15,580 nucleotides of DNA from an uncultured Mycoplasmatota bacterium (GCA_946494435.1 CAMMBO010000018.1:1-15580), one strand, 5' to 3'; counted from the first letter of the stretch, positions 1 to 9,335 are shown. A program made the numbers and translations. Notes: generated by a model not told the origin, from the sequence alone.

Positions 1-18
1 ACTTACTTCTATCTAAAT

Positions 19-34
19 TATTTCCCGGGAAATA
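19..34. promoter_or_regulatory. Noc-binding sequence (NBS), copy 1
   Basis: TATTTCCCGGGAAATA is a perfect palindrome and matches the published consensus for the nucleoid occlusion protein Noc of Bacillus subtilis. The symmetry extends to 24 bp (15-38). Noc is a ParB paralogue that binds such sites and blocks division over the nucleoid. Assignment to Noc rests on the sequence match; the noc gene is not in the window. Confidence 0.85.
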
Positions 35-75
35 ATTTTACTACTTCTCTATATAGCTTTATCTACTTCTTCATA

Positions 76-91
76 TGTTTCACGTGAAACA
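76..91. promoter_or_regulatory. parS site, copy 1
   Basis: TGTTTCACGTGAAACA is a perfect 16-bp palindrome identical to the consensus parS bound by chromosomal ParB (Spo0J). ParB loads here, spreads as a CTP-dependent clamp and recruits SMC to the origin region. Its position about 9 kb from the dnaA origin agrees with the usual origin-proximal placement. Confidence 0.95.
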
Positions 92-145
92 TTAGTATAT
101 AAGCTTTAAATAAAGTATAACTTTAATACTTACTTCTACCTAAAT

Positions 146-161
146 TATTTCCCGGGAAATA
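146..161. promoter_or_regulatory. Noc-binding sequence (NBS), copy 2
   Basis: Second TATTTCCCGGGAAATA palindrome, exactly 127 bp from the first. The flanking 24-bp symmetry (142-165) is fully conserved between the copies although the surrounding repeat has diverged, which suggests selection on the site. Confidence 0.85.
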
Positions 162-202
162 ATTTTACTACTTATCCATATAGTTTTATCCACCTCTCTA
201 TA

Positions 203-218
203 TGTTCCACGTGAAACA
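203..218. promoter_or_regulatory. parS site, copy 2
   Basis: TGTTCCACGTGAAACA, one base off perfect symmetry. It is the variant commonly found among B. subtilis parS sites (consensus TGTTNCACGTGAAACA) and lies 127 bp from the first parS. Confidence 0.95.
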
Positions 219-234
219 TCAATATATAAAGCTT

Positions 235-260
235 AAAAAAAAAAGAAGAAGTTACTCTTC
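235..260 (-). terminator. Intrinsic terminator of the recF-gyrB-gyrA operon
   Basis: Read on the minus strand, a short hairpin (5-bp stem GAAGA/TCTTC, 6-nt loop) spans the gyrA stop codon and is followed by ten consecutive U residues. The stem is weak but the U-tract is strong. It would end gyrA transcription just before the Noc/parS array. Confidence 0.55.
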
Positions 261-2696
261 ATTAGTACTTTCTTCTTCATCTTTATCCACAACTGTCACT
301 GTTGCAACTTTTTGATCATCTTTTAAATGAATTAACCTAACTCCTTGAGTTGCTCTCTTCAAAGTAGATATCTGTTCCATTGGCATTCTCATAATAACAC
401 CACTATCTGTAATAATCATTACATCTTTTTTATCACTTTCATCAGCATTAACACAATTTAGAGACACCATAGAACCATTTTTATCGGTCATATTTAAAGT
501 TTTAACACCCTTACTACCTCTATGAGTTAATCTATATTCATTTATATCTGTTTTCTTACCATAACCATTCTCAGTAACAATTAAAACTTCTTGATTTCCA
601 GTTACAACATTAGCACCAACAACGACACTTCCATCAAGGTCAATTCCTTTAACTCCAGATGTACCACGACCCATAGAACGTATTTCAGTTTCCACAAATC
701 TTACCATTCTTCCATTGCTAGCACCGATTATTACTTCATCTTCACCAGTAGTTTTATCCACAGCTATTAACTCATCGTTATCTTTAAGAACAATTGCTAT
801 CTTTCCACTCTTACGGATATTATCAAATTCCTTTATTTCCGTACGTTTTACTAGACCATTTCTAGTAACAAAAAGTAAATATTTATAGTTTTCCACAGAA
901 GGGTCTAAGCATACTATCGAACTTATGTTCTCACCGTTTTCTAGTGATAATAAGTTTACCACAGGTAGACCTTTAGATTGACGACTATACTCTGGAATCT
1001 CATATCCTTTAAGTCTGTATACTCTTCCTTTATTAGAGAAGAATAAGATATAATCATGTGTTTTCATTGAAATTAAATGTTTAACAAAGTCCTCTTCATT
1101 CGTAGCCATTCCTTTAATTCCAACACCACCACGATTTTGACTCTTATAAGTATCTGCTCTTAATCTCTTAATATAACCTTTATTAGTTAATGTTACAATA
1201 ACATCTTCTACTGGAATTAAAGACTCATCTTCAATATATTCAATCGCTGTCATATCAATATTAGTACGTCTTTCATCCCCATACTTTTCTTTGATTTCAA
1301 GCAACTCAGTCTTAATAACATTTAAAACCTTTGCATCACTACTTAAAATGTCATTTAAATTTGCAATTAATTCAAGTAAATCATTAAGTTCATTTTCTAT
1401 TTTTTCTCTCTCTAATCCAGTTAATCTTCTAAGTCTCATCTCTAAGATAGCATTCGCTTGAATTTCACTTAAGCCAAAATTATTCATTAAGCCACTTCTA
1501 GCCTCTCCATCTGTTTTAGAGCCTCTAATCAACTTGATTACTGCATCAATATGATCCAATGCTGTTTTTAATCCTTCTAAAATATGAACTCTTTTTTCCG
1601 CATTATCTAAATCAAACTTCGTTCTTCTAATAATAACTTCTCTTTGAAAGTCAATATATTTAGCAATTATGTCCTTTAAACCTAACGTTTTAGGAACACC
1701 TTGGTCTAACATCAAGAAAATTATTCCATAACTAGTTTGAAACTGCGTATGTTTATATAATTTATTCAATACAACTTGAGCATTGGCATCTTTCTTTAAA
1801 GTAATAGTAATCTTAATACCATCATTTAAATCAGAATGATAATCAGAAATACCTTCAATTGTCTTATTATGAACAAGCTCCGCTACTTTATTTTTTAACT
1901 CTAAAGTATTAACTCCATAAGGCACTTCATTAATTATTATATATTGTCTTCCATTCTTTTCTTCTATCTGGGCTTTACTTCTAATAGTAATAGTTCCTCT
2001 ACCAGTTTCATAAGCCTTTCTAATACCACTATTACCAAGAATTGAAGCTCCTGTTGGAAAATCAGGGCCCTTAATATATTGCATTAAGCCATCTACATCA
2101 ATATCAGGATTGTCGATGTAAGCAACACAACCATCAATAACCTCTTTCAAATTATGAGGTGGTATATTTGTTGCCATACCAACAGCAATACCAGTAGTAC
2201 CATTAACTAAAATATTAGGAAACCTTGAAGGTAAAACACTTGGCTCTTTTGTTGATTCATCAAAATTTGGTTCAAAATCAACAGTATTCTTATTGATATT
2301 TCTTAAAAGTTCAAGTGATATTTTTGAAAGTCTTGCTTCTGTATAACGCATCGCTGCTGCCCCATCACCATCAATATTACCAAAGTTACCATGACCATCT
2401 ACTAAAGGATAACGATAAGAGAAGTCCTGTGCCATTCTAACCATAGCCTCGTAAATAGAACTATCACCATGAGGATGATAATTACCCATAACCTCACCGA
2501 CAGTTTTAGCACTCTTTTTATGAGGCTTATCAGGTGTATATCCTGACTCATACATAGAATATAGAATTCTACGATGAACAGGCTTTAAACCATCTCTTAA
2601 ATCAGGAATTGCCCTTGCTGTAATAACACTCATCGAATAATCAAGAAAAGAGTCTCTTACTTCTTTTACAATATTATTTTGTTCTAATCTATCCAT
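252..2696 (-). CDS. gyrA: DNA gyrase subunit A
   Basis: The A subunit of the A2B2 gyrase breaks and reseals DNA to introduce negative supercoils. The 814-residue length is typical. The N-terminal breakage-reunion domain has the catalytic tyrosine Y118 in the RYTEARL motif. The quinolone-determining region reads GDSSIYE (77-83), with serine and glutamate at the positions equivalent to E. coli S83 and D87, i.e. the usual susceptible state. The C-terminal wrapping domain carries a GyrA box, QNRGGVG (520-526), which distinguishes it from ParC. The tail is acidic ([11 protein letters not shown]). The ATG follows an AGGAGG ribosome site that overlaps the gyrB stop, leaving 10 nt between the genes, so the two are translated from one message. 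Confidence 0.98.
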   Translation of the reverse strand: MDRLEQNNIVKEVRDSFLDYSMSVITARAIPDLRDGLKPVHRRILYSMYESGYTPDKPHKKSAKTVGEVMGNYHPHGDSSIYEAMVRMAQDFSYRYPLVDGHGNFGNIDGDGAAAMRYTEARLSKISLELLRNINKNTVDFEPNFDESTKEPSVLPSRFPNILVNGTTGIAVGMATNIPPHNLKEVIDGCVAYIDNPDIDVDGLMQYIKGPDFPTGASILGNSGIRKAYETGRGTITIRSKAQIEEKNGRQYIIINEVPYGVNTLELKNKVAELVHNKTIEGISDYHSDLNDGIKITITLKKDANAQVVLNKLYKHTQFQTSYGIIFLMLDQGVPKTLGLKDIIAKYIDFQREVIIRRTKFDLDNAEKRVHILEGLKTALDHIDAVIKLIRGSKTDGEARSGLMNNFGLSEIQANAILEMRLRRLTGLEREKIENELNDLLELIANLNDILSSDAKVLNVIKTELLEIKEKYGDERRTNIDMTAIEYIEDESLIPVEDVIVTLTNKGYIKRLRADTYKSQNRGGVGIKGMATNEEDFVKHLISMKTHDYILFFSNKGRVYRLKGYEIPEYSRQSKGLPVVNLLSLENGENISSIVCLDPSVENYKYLLFVTRNGLVKRTEIKEFDNIRKSGKIAIVLKDNDELIAVDKTTGEDEVIIGASNGRMVRFVETEIRSMGRGTSGVKGIDLDGSVVVGANVVTGNQEVLIVTENGYGKKTDINEYRLTHRGSKGVKTLNMTDKNGSMVSLNCVNADESDKKDVMIITDSGVIMRMPMEQISTLKRATQGVRLIHLKDDQKVATVTVVDKDEEESTNEE

Positions 2697-2706
2697 AACT
2701 TACCTC

Positions 2707-4635
<1,929 letters not shown>

Positions 4636-5751
4636 CTAACTCCTCTCTACTTTTCCTTCATTAACTTTAAATATAACTGCACTATCTAAAGTTTTCTTAG
4701 AAATATTTTTTAAATCAGTAGTTGTTATAATACTCTGAATATCTCGACTTACATATTTTAAAAGCTTATTTCTCTTTGTTAAATCAAGTTCACTAAATAT
4801 ATCATCTAAAAGAAGTACCGGATTAGTTCCATTATTTTCTTTAAATATTGGAATAGAAGCAAGTTTATAAGCAAGTACAGCGCATTTCTGCTGCCCCTCT
4901 GACGCATAAATCTTCATATCTATATTATTATCCATAATAAAGGAAAAATCGTCTCTATGAGGCCCAAATAGCGTCATACCAGCACTTAATTCTCTTCTAT
5001 AATTCTTCTTATAAGTATTAATAAGAACCTTCCTTAACTCTTCCTCTTCATAAGAACTAATAGATATATTAGGACTATATTCTATTTTTAATAATCTCTT
5101 ATCTTCTGTAATATTATTATAAATATCACTAATATAACTATTAATTAAAGATAAATACTTAAATCTCTCCCTATAAATCAAAACAGCTTTCTCTACTAAC
5201 TTATCTGTTAAAACATCTAAATAAGCTTTATCAGCAATTCCATTAGTAAATAATATTTTAAGATATTCATTACGTGTCTTTAAAATTTTATTATATTCAT
5301 TATAAGTAACTAAATAAGAATAAGAAATTTGTGACAATGCCATATTAAGTAAATTTCTTCTGATACTAGGTGATCCCTTTATAATATCTAAATCATTAGG
5401 TGTAAAAATAATAATGTTTAAATTAGAAATATAAGAAGCATATTTTTTTACCTTTTTATTATTTACAAAGATATTTTTATCTTTCTCTAAAAACTCTATC
5501 TTCAAGTCTTTAATCTGTTTATTATTTAAAACCCTACCCTCAATAACAGCTCTTTTCCTACCAAACTTAATAACATCAGCATCTAAGCCATTTCTAAAGG
5601 ATTTAGTAAGTCCAAGTATTGCAATAGATTCAAGTATATTAGTCTTACCACTAGCATTATTTCCAATAAAAATATTCATTTTACTACCTAAAGTTATATT
5701 AAATTTATCATAATTACGAAAATTCGTAACTTTTAAGGACCTAATTATCAT
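4636..5751 (-). CDS. recF: DNA replication and repair protein RecF
   Basis: An SMC-like ABC ATPase that helps load RecA at single-strand gaps. The Walker A motif is GNNASGKT (30-37). The helical lobe follows with FTPND (116-120). FGPHRDD lies at 262-268, the ABC signature SEGQQ at 284-288, and Walker B LLLDDIFSELD at 313-323. The 371-residue length is normal. Only a poor ribosome site (GAG about 8 nt upstream) precedes the ATG. A 10-codon leader frame with a good site overlaps the start and may drive it by coupling. recF is the first structural gene of the recF-gyrB-gyrA unit, as in Bacillus, but yaaA, which normally lies between dnaN and recF, is absent. Confidence 0.97.
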   Translation of the reverse strand: MIIRSLKVTNFRNYDKFNITLGSKMNIFIGNNASGKTNILESIAILGLTKSFRNGLDADVIKFGRKRAVIEGRVLNNKQIKDLKIEFLEKDKNIFVNNKKVKKYASYISNLNIIIFTPNDLDIIKGSPSIRRNLLNMALSQISYSYLVTYNEYNKILKTRNEYLKILFTNGIADKAYLDVLTDKLVEKAVLIYRERFKYLSLINSYISDIYNNITEDKRLLKIEYSPNISISSYEEEELRKVLINTYKKNYRRELSAGMTLFGPHRDDFSFIMDNNIDMKIYASEGQQKCAVLAYKLASIPIFKENNGTNPVLLLDDIFSELDLTKRNKLLKYVSRDIQSIITTTDLKNISKKTLDSAVIFKVNEGKVERS

Positions 5752-5773
5752 ATTTGCTCAAAAAAACGACCAT
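5741..5773 (-). CDS. Possible 10-residue leader peptide overlapping recF
   Basis: A frame encoding MVVFLSKYDN starts at 5773 behind AGGTGA (5778-5783) with 4-nt spacing. It ends at a TAG at 5741-5743, which lies 9-11 nt inside recF in another frame. RecF's own ribosome site is weak, so ribosomes ending here could restart at the recF ATG. The peptide itself shows no attenuator-like codon run. It could be a chance frame; no comparison was possible. Confidence 0.35.
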   Translation of the reverse strand: MVVFLSKYDN

Positions 5774-5818
5774 ACAATCACCTACACCCTATTTTAGTAC
5801 TCCTATACACGCAAGAAT

Positions 5819-5827
5819 ATTATACCA
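5819..5827 (-). promoter_or_regulatory. Extended -10 promoter for recF-gyrB-gyrA
   Basis: On the minus strand, TGGTATAAT matches the extended -10 form TGnTATAAT. No good -35 is seen at 16-19 bp, as is usual for extended -10 promoters. It lies just downstream of the comK terminator and gives a leader of about 60 nt before recF. Confidence 0.6.
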
Positions 5828-5848
5828 TATTTAGCCCTAAATAAACAG

Positions 5849-5873
5849 AAAAAAAGCAATTATTTTGCTTTTT
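5849..5873 (-). terminator. Intrinsic terminator of comK
   Basis: On the minus strand, AAAAAGCAA pairs with TTGCTTTTT across a 5-nt loop and is followed by further U residues. The hairpin includes the last codons and stop of the comK homologue, so it separates comK from the recF promoter. Confidence 0.7.
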
Positions 5874-6318
5874 CTTTTCTGCTTCTTATTATAGATTCTA
5901 ATCTACTTGCTCTCATTACCTGATTATTAAAGGAATTATAAGATATATCAACAGTAAGTACCTTACCATTTTTAAATTCTACTTCTGTTTTTGTACTAGT
6001 AAGTTTAGTATAATTTTTAATATTCTTTAAAGATATCCAACTGCAATCATCATCTACTGGACTAGTAGTAGGAAAAAAAATTAAATTTTTAGTATCTTCA
6101 ACCATAACCGGCAATTTATAACCACTATTTAATATTTCGCTAGCTCCTATCTTTCTTCCTTCATAAGAACTTCCAAAGTACCTACAACTATAATCAACTA
6201 TTTCTAAAGGCTTCATCTTAACCTCATAATTACAGTCATCTTCAACTACAACTGAATCCCATAAATCTCCCCCAGGCATAATCGCAAGTGTCTCATCATT
6301 AATTTCATAATCTTTCAC
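5860..6318 (-). CDS. comK: ComK-family competence transcription factor
   Basis: In B. subtilis ComK is the master activator of competence and binds paired AT-boxes. I recognise the family from closely matching blocks: MKPLEIVD (35-42), SCRYFGSSYEGRK (44-56), CSWIS (92-96), EVEFKNGK (112-119) and SYNSFNNQV (126-134). B. subtilis has SCRFFGSSYAGRK and SYNSFENQV at the same places. I chose the GTG at 6318 behind AAGGGGG; an in-frame TTG at 6342 would add 8 residues that are unlike the family. The 152 residues compare with 192 in B. subtilis, and the missing part is the C-terminal tail that holds the MecA-recognised FMLYPK motif. The gene occupies the dnaN-recF gap, has its own promoter region and ends in its own terminator. 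Family assignment is firm; whether the cell becomes competent cannot be seen. Confidence 0.9.
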   Translation of the reverse strand: MKDYEINDETLAIMPGGDLWDSVVVEDDCNYEVKMKPLEIVDYSCRYFGSSYEGRKIGASEILNSGYKLPVMVEDTKNLIFFPTTSPVDDDCSWISLKNIKNYTKLTSTKTEVEFKNGKVLTVDISYNSFNNQVMRASRLESIIRSRKEKAK

Positions 6319-6369
6319 AAAAATTTCCCCCTTCAAAAGCAATTCCTTGCTTTGCTATCAGTCTACTAT

Positions 6370-6402
6370 ATTATATTGTCGAAAAAAGTATTTTTTTGTC
6401 AA
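6370..6402 (-). promoter_or_regulatory. comK promoter region with AT-box and Spo0A-like box
   Basis: On the minus strand a consensus TTGACA (6397-6402) and a consensus TATAAT (6370-6375) are separated by 21 bp, longer than the 17-bp optimum. The spacer contains AAAA-N5-TTTT (about 6383-6396), the form of a ComK AT-box. TGTCGAA (6377-6383), matching the Spo0A box, also lies in the spacer. The unfavourable spacing suggests activator dependence. AT-boxes arise easily by chance in DNA this AT-rich. Confidence 0.5.
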
Positions 6403-6408
6403 AAAAGT

Positions 6409-6437
6409 AAAAAAAAAGTAAAATTTCTTTACTTTTT
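6409..6437 (-). terminator. Possible terminator after dnaN
   Basis: On the minus strand, AAAAAGTAAA and TTTACTTTTT form a 10-bp hairpin with a 5-nt loop, followed by more U. It lies 18 nt past the dnaN stop. With only two G-C pairs it is weak, so some dnaN transcripts may continue into comK. Confidence 0.45.
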
Positions 6438-6454
6438 CCTCAAATTTTCAAAAT

Positions 6455-7582
6455 TTAGTAAGTTCTAATAGGTAAAACTAACTGAGTTAGGGTCTCATCT
6501 TCAGAACTTTTTAATAAAATTGGTTTAATTTCCCCTACAAAATGTAATTCTACTGTCTCTGTATTAAATGATTTTAAAGCATCCATCATATATTTAGAAC
6601 TAAATGATACTTTAACATCAATATCCTGGTCTTTAGTAATAGTCATCTTCTCTTCTACTCTACCAATCTCTGCACTTGATGATTTCATTATTAAATTATT
6701 GCCATCAGTTTCAAGTGTTACTGTATTTTTATCTTTATCACTAGTTAAAATACTAACTCTATCAACAACATCATAGAATTGATTAATATTAAAATGTAAT
6801 TTAACTAAATAGTCTTTAGGTAAAAGATTAGATGTATTAGGATATGTTCCATTTATTAATCTAGATTGAAACAAAAGGTTTTGATATTTAAATAAAATTT
6901 TATTATTAAAGATATGAATTTCTATCATTTCATCACTATCATCAATAATTCTTGTAAATTCTACTAAATTTCTACTAGGAATTACAATATTTTGATTCTC
7001 TTTACTAACTTTATCTAATTTTATAACTTTTCTAGCTAATCTATAAGAATCTGTTGCATTACACTCTAGCATATCTCCTGTTATATTAAAGTTAATACCA
7101 TTTAATATCGCTTTATTCTCATCTATAGAAGTTGCAAATGCTGTTTGATTAACTATTTCTTTTAAAACACTAGGTAAAAGTTCTATATGACTCTTACTCT
7201 CCCCTAAATCTATATTAGGATATTCACTTTCACTAATTCCATTTAAGTTAAATTCACTATTTTCTGTATAAATAAGAATCTTAAGTTCATCAACTACTTC
7301 TATATTTATATAAGGATCTGGTAATTTTCTAACAATATCAGAAATATACTTACCTTGAATGATTATACTCCCTTCTTCTTTTACTTTAATAATCTCTTCA
7401 TTATCACAATCAATATGAGTTTGAATAGTAATATCGTTATCACTAGCAGTTAAAACTAATTTTTTACTAGTAAGTTCAAATTTAATACCAGCTAAAACTG
7501 GAATAACATTCCTACTTGATATAGCCTTACTTACTTTATTAATCGCTTCCATTAATACTTCTTTTTTTATTGTAAATTTCAT
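6455..7582 (-). CDS. dnaN: DNA polymerase III sliding clamp (beta subunit)
   Basis: The ring-shaped processivity clamp of the replicative polymerase. The 375-residue length and three-domain layout are standard. The N-terminus MKFTIKKEVLMEAINKV, the internal NGTYPN stretch and the C-terminal LVLPIRTY are conserved family features, and the C-terminus forms part of the partner-binding pocket. The ATG follows an AGAAGGA site. It lies 140 bp downstream of dnaA. Between them are an extended -10 promoter and DnaA boxes, two of which fall in the predicted dnaN leader, so DnaA may influence its expression. The next gene downstream is comK, not yaaA. Confidence 0.97.
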   Translation of the reverse strand: MKFTIKKEVLMEAINKVSKAISSRNVIPVLAGIKFELTSKKLVLTASDNDITIQTHIDCDNEEIIKVKEEGSIIIQGKYISDIVRKLPDPYINIEVVDELKILIYTENSEFNLNGISESEYPNIDLGESKSHIELLPSVLKEIVNQTAFATSIDENKAILNGINFNITGDMLECNATDSYRLARKVIKLDKVSKENQNIVIPSRNLVEFTRIIDDSDEMIEIHIFNNKILFKYQNLLFQSRLINGTYPNTSNLLPKDYLVKLHFNINQFYDVVDRVSILTSDKDKNTVTLETDGNNLIMKSSSAEIGRVEEKMTITKDQDIDVKVSFSSKYMMDALKSFNTETVELHFVGEIKPILLKSSEDETLTQLVLPIRTY

Positions 7583-7621
7583 TATTATTCCTTCTTTCTT
7601 ATATATTATTTTTATTTATAG

Positions 7622-7694
7622 AGTGGAAAATGTGGAAAACCCTAATTTTCCTTTATATTATATCATATTTTTTATTAACAATGCTTGTGGATAA
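7622..7694. other. oriC, dnaA-dnaN part: DnaA boxes and likely unwinding region
   Basis: A perfect DnaA box TGTGGATAA lies at 7686-7694, TGTGGAAAA at 7631-7639 and AGTGGAAAA at 7622-7630. Between them, 7641-7685 is very AT-rich. B. subtilis unwinds its origin in the same dnaA-dnaN gap (incC), so this is the likely melting site. I did not find a clear run of DnaA-trio triplets, so the exact melting point is inference. Confidence 0.75.
7657..7665 (-). promoter_or_regulatory. Extended -10 promoter for dnaN
   Basis: On the minus strand, TGATATAAT matches TGnTATAAT. No convincing -35 is present. The start point would be near 7650, with the DnaA boxes at 7622-7639 falling in the transcribed leader. 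dnaN is probably also reached by read-through from dnaA. Confidence 0.5.
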
Positions 7695-7722
7695 AAAGTT
7701 TAAAACTAAAACTTTTCAACAA

Positions 7723-9096
7723 CTATGGTTTCAAATCATTTTCAAGTTTCTTAATTATCCCTGCTAAATCACTATTATTTTTAATCTCTTGTTCAATTTT
7801 CTCAACGGAATGCATTACCGTTGAATGGTCTTTTCCTCCAAACTCTGTCCCAATTTTAGGAAAAGATTCACTAGTAAGTTTTCTACATAAATACATAGCA
7901 ATTTGTCTAGGAAAAGCAATGTTACTACTTCTTTTCTTACTTCTTATATCTTCAACTGATATCTGAAAATACTCTGCCACTATCTTTTGAATTCTTGTTA
8001 TATCATTCTTTTCACTAAGTCCTTTACTAATAAAGTCTTTCAAAGCTTCAATTGCAAGGTTTATATCTATCTTCGCTCCTCCCATAATAGTTGAATAAGC
8101 AACAAGTCTTGTAATAGAGCCCTCTAGTTGTCTTACATCACTTCCCATATTAGAAGCAATATATTCAATAACATCTTCTGGTATTTCAGCTTCAAAGTTA
8201 CCTGCTATTATTTTTTTATGGAGTATTTCTTTTCTAAGTTCAAAATCAGGTGGATAAATATTAACAGTAAGTCCCCAACAGAATCTTGTTCTAAGTCTTT
8301 CCTCTAATAATTTCAAATCATTAGGAGACCTATCTGAAGATATAATTATCTGTTTAGAATCATTATAAAGATTAGTAAAGGTGTGGAAAAACTCTTGTTG
8401 TGTTTGGGTCGCTCCTCCAAGAAACTGAATATCATCAATTATTAAGACATCAATATTTCTATATTTATTTTTAAAGAAGTCTATATAACTAAAGTTAGTC
8501 CCCTTCTCGTCTTTTTTATTAATACCAACAAAATCATCTCTAAACTGATCACTAGTAACATAAAGAACTCTTCTATTAGAATTTTCCACAATATAATTCC
8601 CTATCGCATGCATTAAATGTGTCTTTCCTAGTCCACTATTACCATATATAAATAAAGGATTATACATTTTACCAGGATTTTCTGCAACTGATAAGGCTGC
8701 CGCTTGGGCAAATTTATTACTATTACCTACTATAAAGTTCTCAAAATTATATTTAGGATTAAGATTAGATTGATTTTTAAAAGACTTAGGAACACCCTCC
8801 TCTATCTTTTGTTCTTCTTCTTTCTCTTTTTCCACTTTTCTGTTATTAATTTCATCTGGCAACAAAAACTCTAATTCAAAATTTGTTCCTGTTACCTTAT
8901 TTAAAGCCATTCTAATAAGTTCAAAGTAATTATCAGATAAATGTTTTTTATGAATAGACATAGGTACTTCAATAATCGCTACCCCATTATCTAAACTAAT
9001 AAGTTTAACATCACTAAACCAAGTGTCGAAAGCTAGGGATGAAAGTTCATCTTTTATCTCTTTTAGAACATTTTGCCATAGAATTTCGACATTCAC
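7723..9096 (-). CDS. dnaA: Chromosomal replication initiator protein DnaA
   Basis: Binds DnaA boxes as DnaA-ATP and melts oriC. With the GTG at 9096 the protein has 457 residues, the usual size. Domain I (about 1-75) has the WQNVLKEIKDEL start typical of DnaA; a charged Lys/Glu linker follows (about 85-105). The AAA+ domain has Walker A GNSGLGKT (152-159), Walker B LIIDDIQ (218-224), an arginine finger in RLRTRF (267-272) and GSDVRQLEG (318-326). Domain IV carries the DHST helix-turn-helix motif (423-426). The GTG was chosen because GGAGGTGAT sits 7 nt upstream; an in-frame ATG at 9228 would add 44 residues with no family resemblance, translated through the DnaA boxes and promoter. TGTCGAA, a Spo0A-type box, lies in the first codons (9085-9091). 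Confidence 0.97.
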   Translation of the reverse strand: MNVEILWQNVLKEIKDELSSLAFDTWFSDVKLISLDNGVAIIEVPMSIHKKHLSDNYFELIRMALNKVTGTNFELEFLLPDEINNRKVEKEKEEEQKIEEGVPKSFKNQSNLNPKYNFENFIVGNSNKFAQAAALSVAENPGKMYNPLFIYGNSGLGKTHLMHAIGNYIVENSNRRVLYVTSDQFRDDFVGINKKDEKGTNFSYIDFFKNKYRNIDVLIIDDIQFLGGATQTQQEFFHTFTNLYNDSKQIIISSDRSPNDLKLLEERLRTRFCWGLTVNIYPPDFELRKEILHKKIIAGNFEAEIPEDVIEYIASNMGSDVRQLEGSITRLVAYSTIMGGAKIDINLAIEALKDFISKGLSEKNDITRIQKIVAEYFQISVEDIRSKKRSSNIAFPRQIAMYLCRKLTSESFPKIGTEFGGKDHSTVMHSVEKIEQEIKNNSDLAGIIKKLENDLKP

Positions 9097-9129
9097 CCTA
9101 TCACCTCCCACCTGAATTCCTAAATTACC

Positions 9130-9135
9130 ATTATA
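9130..9135 (-). promoter_or_regulatory. Candidate -10 of the dnaA promoter
   Basis: A consensus TATAAT on the minus strand lies 34 bp upstream of the dnaA GTG. No good -35 is present. The DnaA box at 9148-9156 covers the -35 to -20 zone, which fits autorepression of dnaA. Confidence 0.45.
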
Positions 9136-9147
9136 ATACTCTAAATT

Positions 9148-9322
9148 TGTGGAAAAAGGAATAGGTATTTTTAATTTTTTAGTTTTCCACAATTTATCGA
9201 CAAATTTCTCCACAACTAAAATCGACATATATCAACAAAAAACAGAGTTTTCCACATTTTCCACAAATTTATAATTCACAAGTTAATATCTGTTTTCCAC
9301 ATGATGTGGAAATAGTGGAAAA
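9148..9322. other. oriC, upstream part: DnaA-box cluster
   Basis: Boxes related to TTATCCACA or its complement are: TGTGGAAAA 9148-9156, TTTTCCACA 9183-9191, TTATCGACA 9194-9202 (one mismatch), TTCTCCACA 9206-9214 (one mismatch), TTTTCCACA 9248-9256 and 9257-9265 in direct contact, TTTTCCACA 9293-9301, TGTGGAAAT 9305-9313, and AGTGGAAAA 9314-9322. The usual form here is TTTTCCACA, not the E. coli/B. subtilis consensus. The boxes at 9293-9313 form a 19-bp inverted repeat. This matches the incA/incB half of the bipartite B. subtilis origin. Confidence 0.88.
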
Positions 9323-9335
9323 GATATGTTAATAT
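9307..9335 (+). promoter_or_regulatory. Candidate promoter of the 292-residue gene, overlapping DnaA boxes
   Basis: TGGAAA (9307-9312), 17 bp, then TAATAT (9330-9335) with TG two bases upstream (extended -10 form). The -35 and spacer coincide with the DnaA boxes at 9305-9322, so DnaA binding should interfere with transcription. The match to the -35 consensus is only 4 of 6. Confidence 0.4.

Larger units (their letters stand above)
1..235. repeat. 127-bp tandem repeat carrying Noc and ParB sites
   Basis: Positions 1-127 are repeated from 128 to about 235, with an exact offset of 127 bp. Over the first 100 aligned bases I count about 11 differences, nearly all outside the palindromes. Each unit holds a CCCGGG-centred palindrome followed, 57 bp centre to centre, by a CACGTG-centred palindrome. 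The first unit begins at base 1, so the array may extend further left. The second copy runs into the A-tract of the gyrA terminator. I see no gene here. Confidence 0.93.

Noticed and set aside
1..235. Reading the 127-bp repeats as CRISPR or as an insertion-sequence remnant
   Set aside because: There are only two direct copies with no separate spacers, no cas or transposase gene, and the palindromes match known ParB/Noc sites.
7685..7966. 93-codon plus-strand frame over the dnaA 3' end
   Set aside because: It starts inside a DnaA box and reads antisense through conserved dnaA codons; the hydrophobic product is typical of a shadow frame.
9097..9228. N-terminal extension of DnaA by 44 residues from an ATG at 9228
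   Set aside because: The extension has no family resemblance, runs through DnaA boxes and a -10 element, and a far better ribosome site precedes the GTG at 9096.
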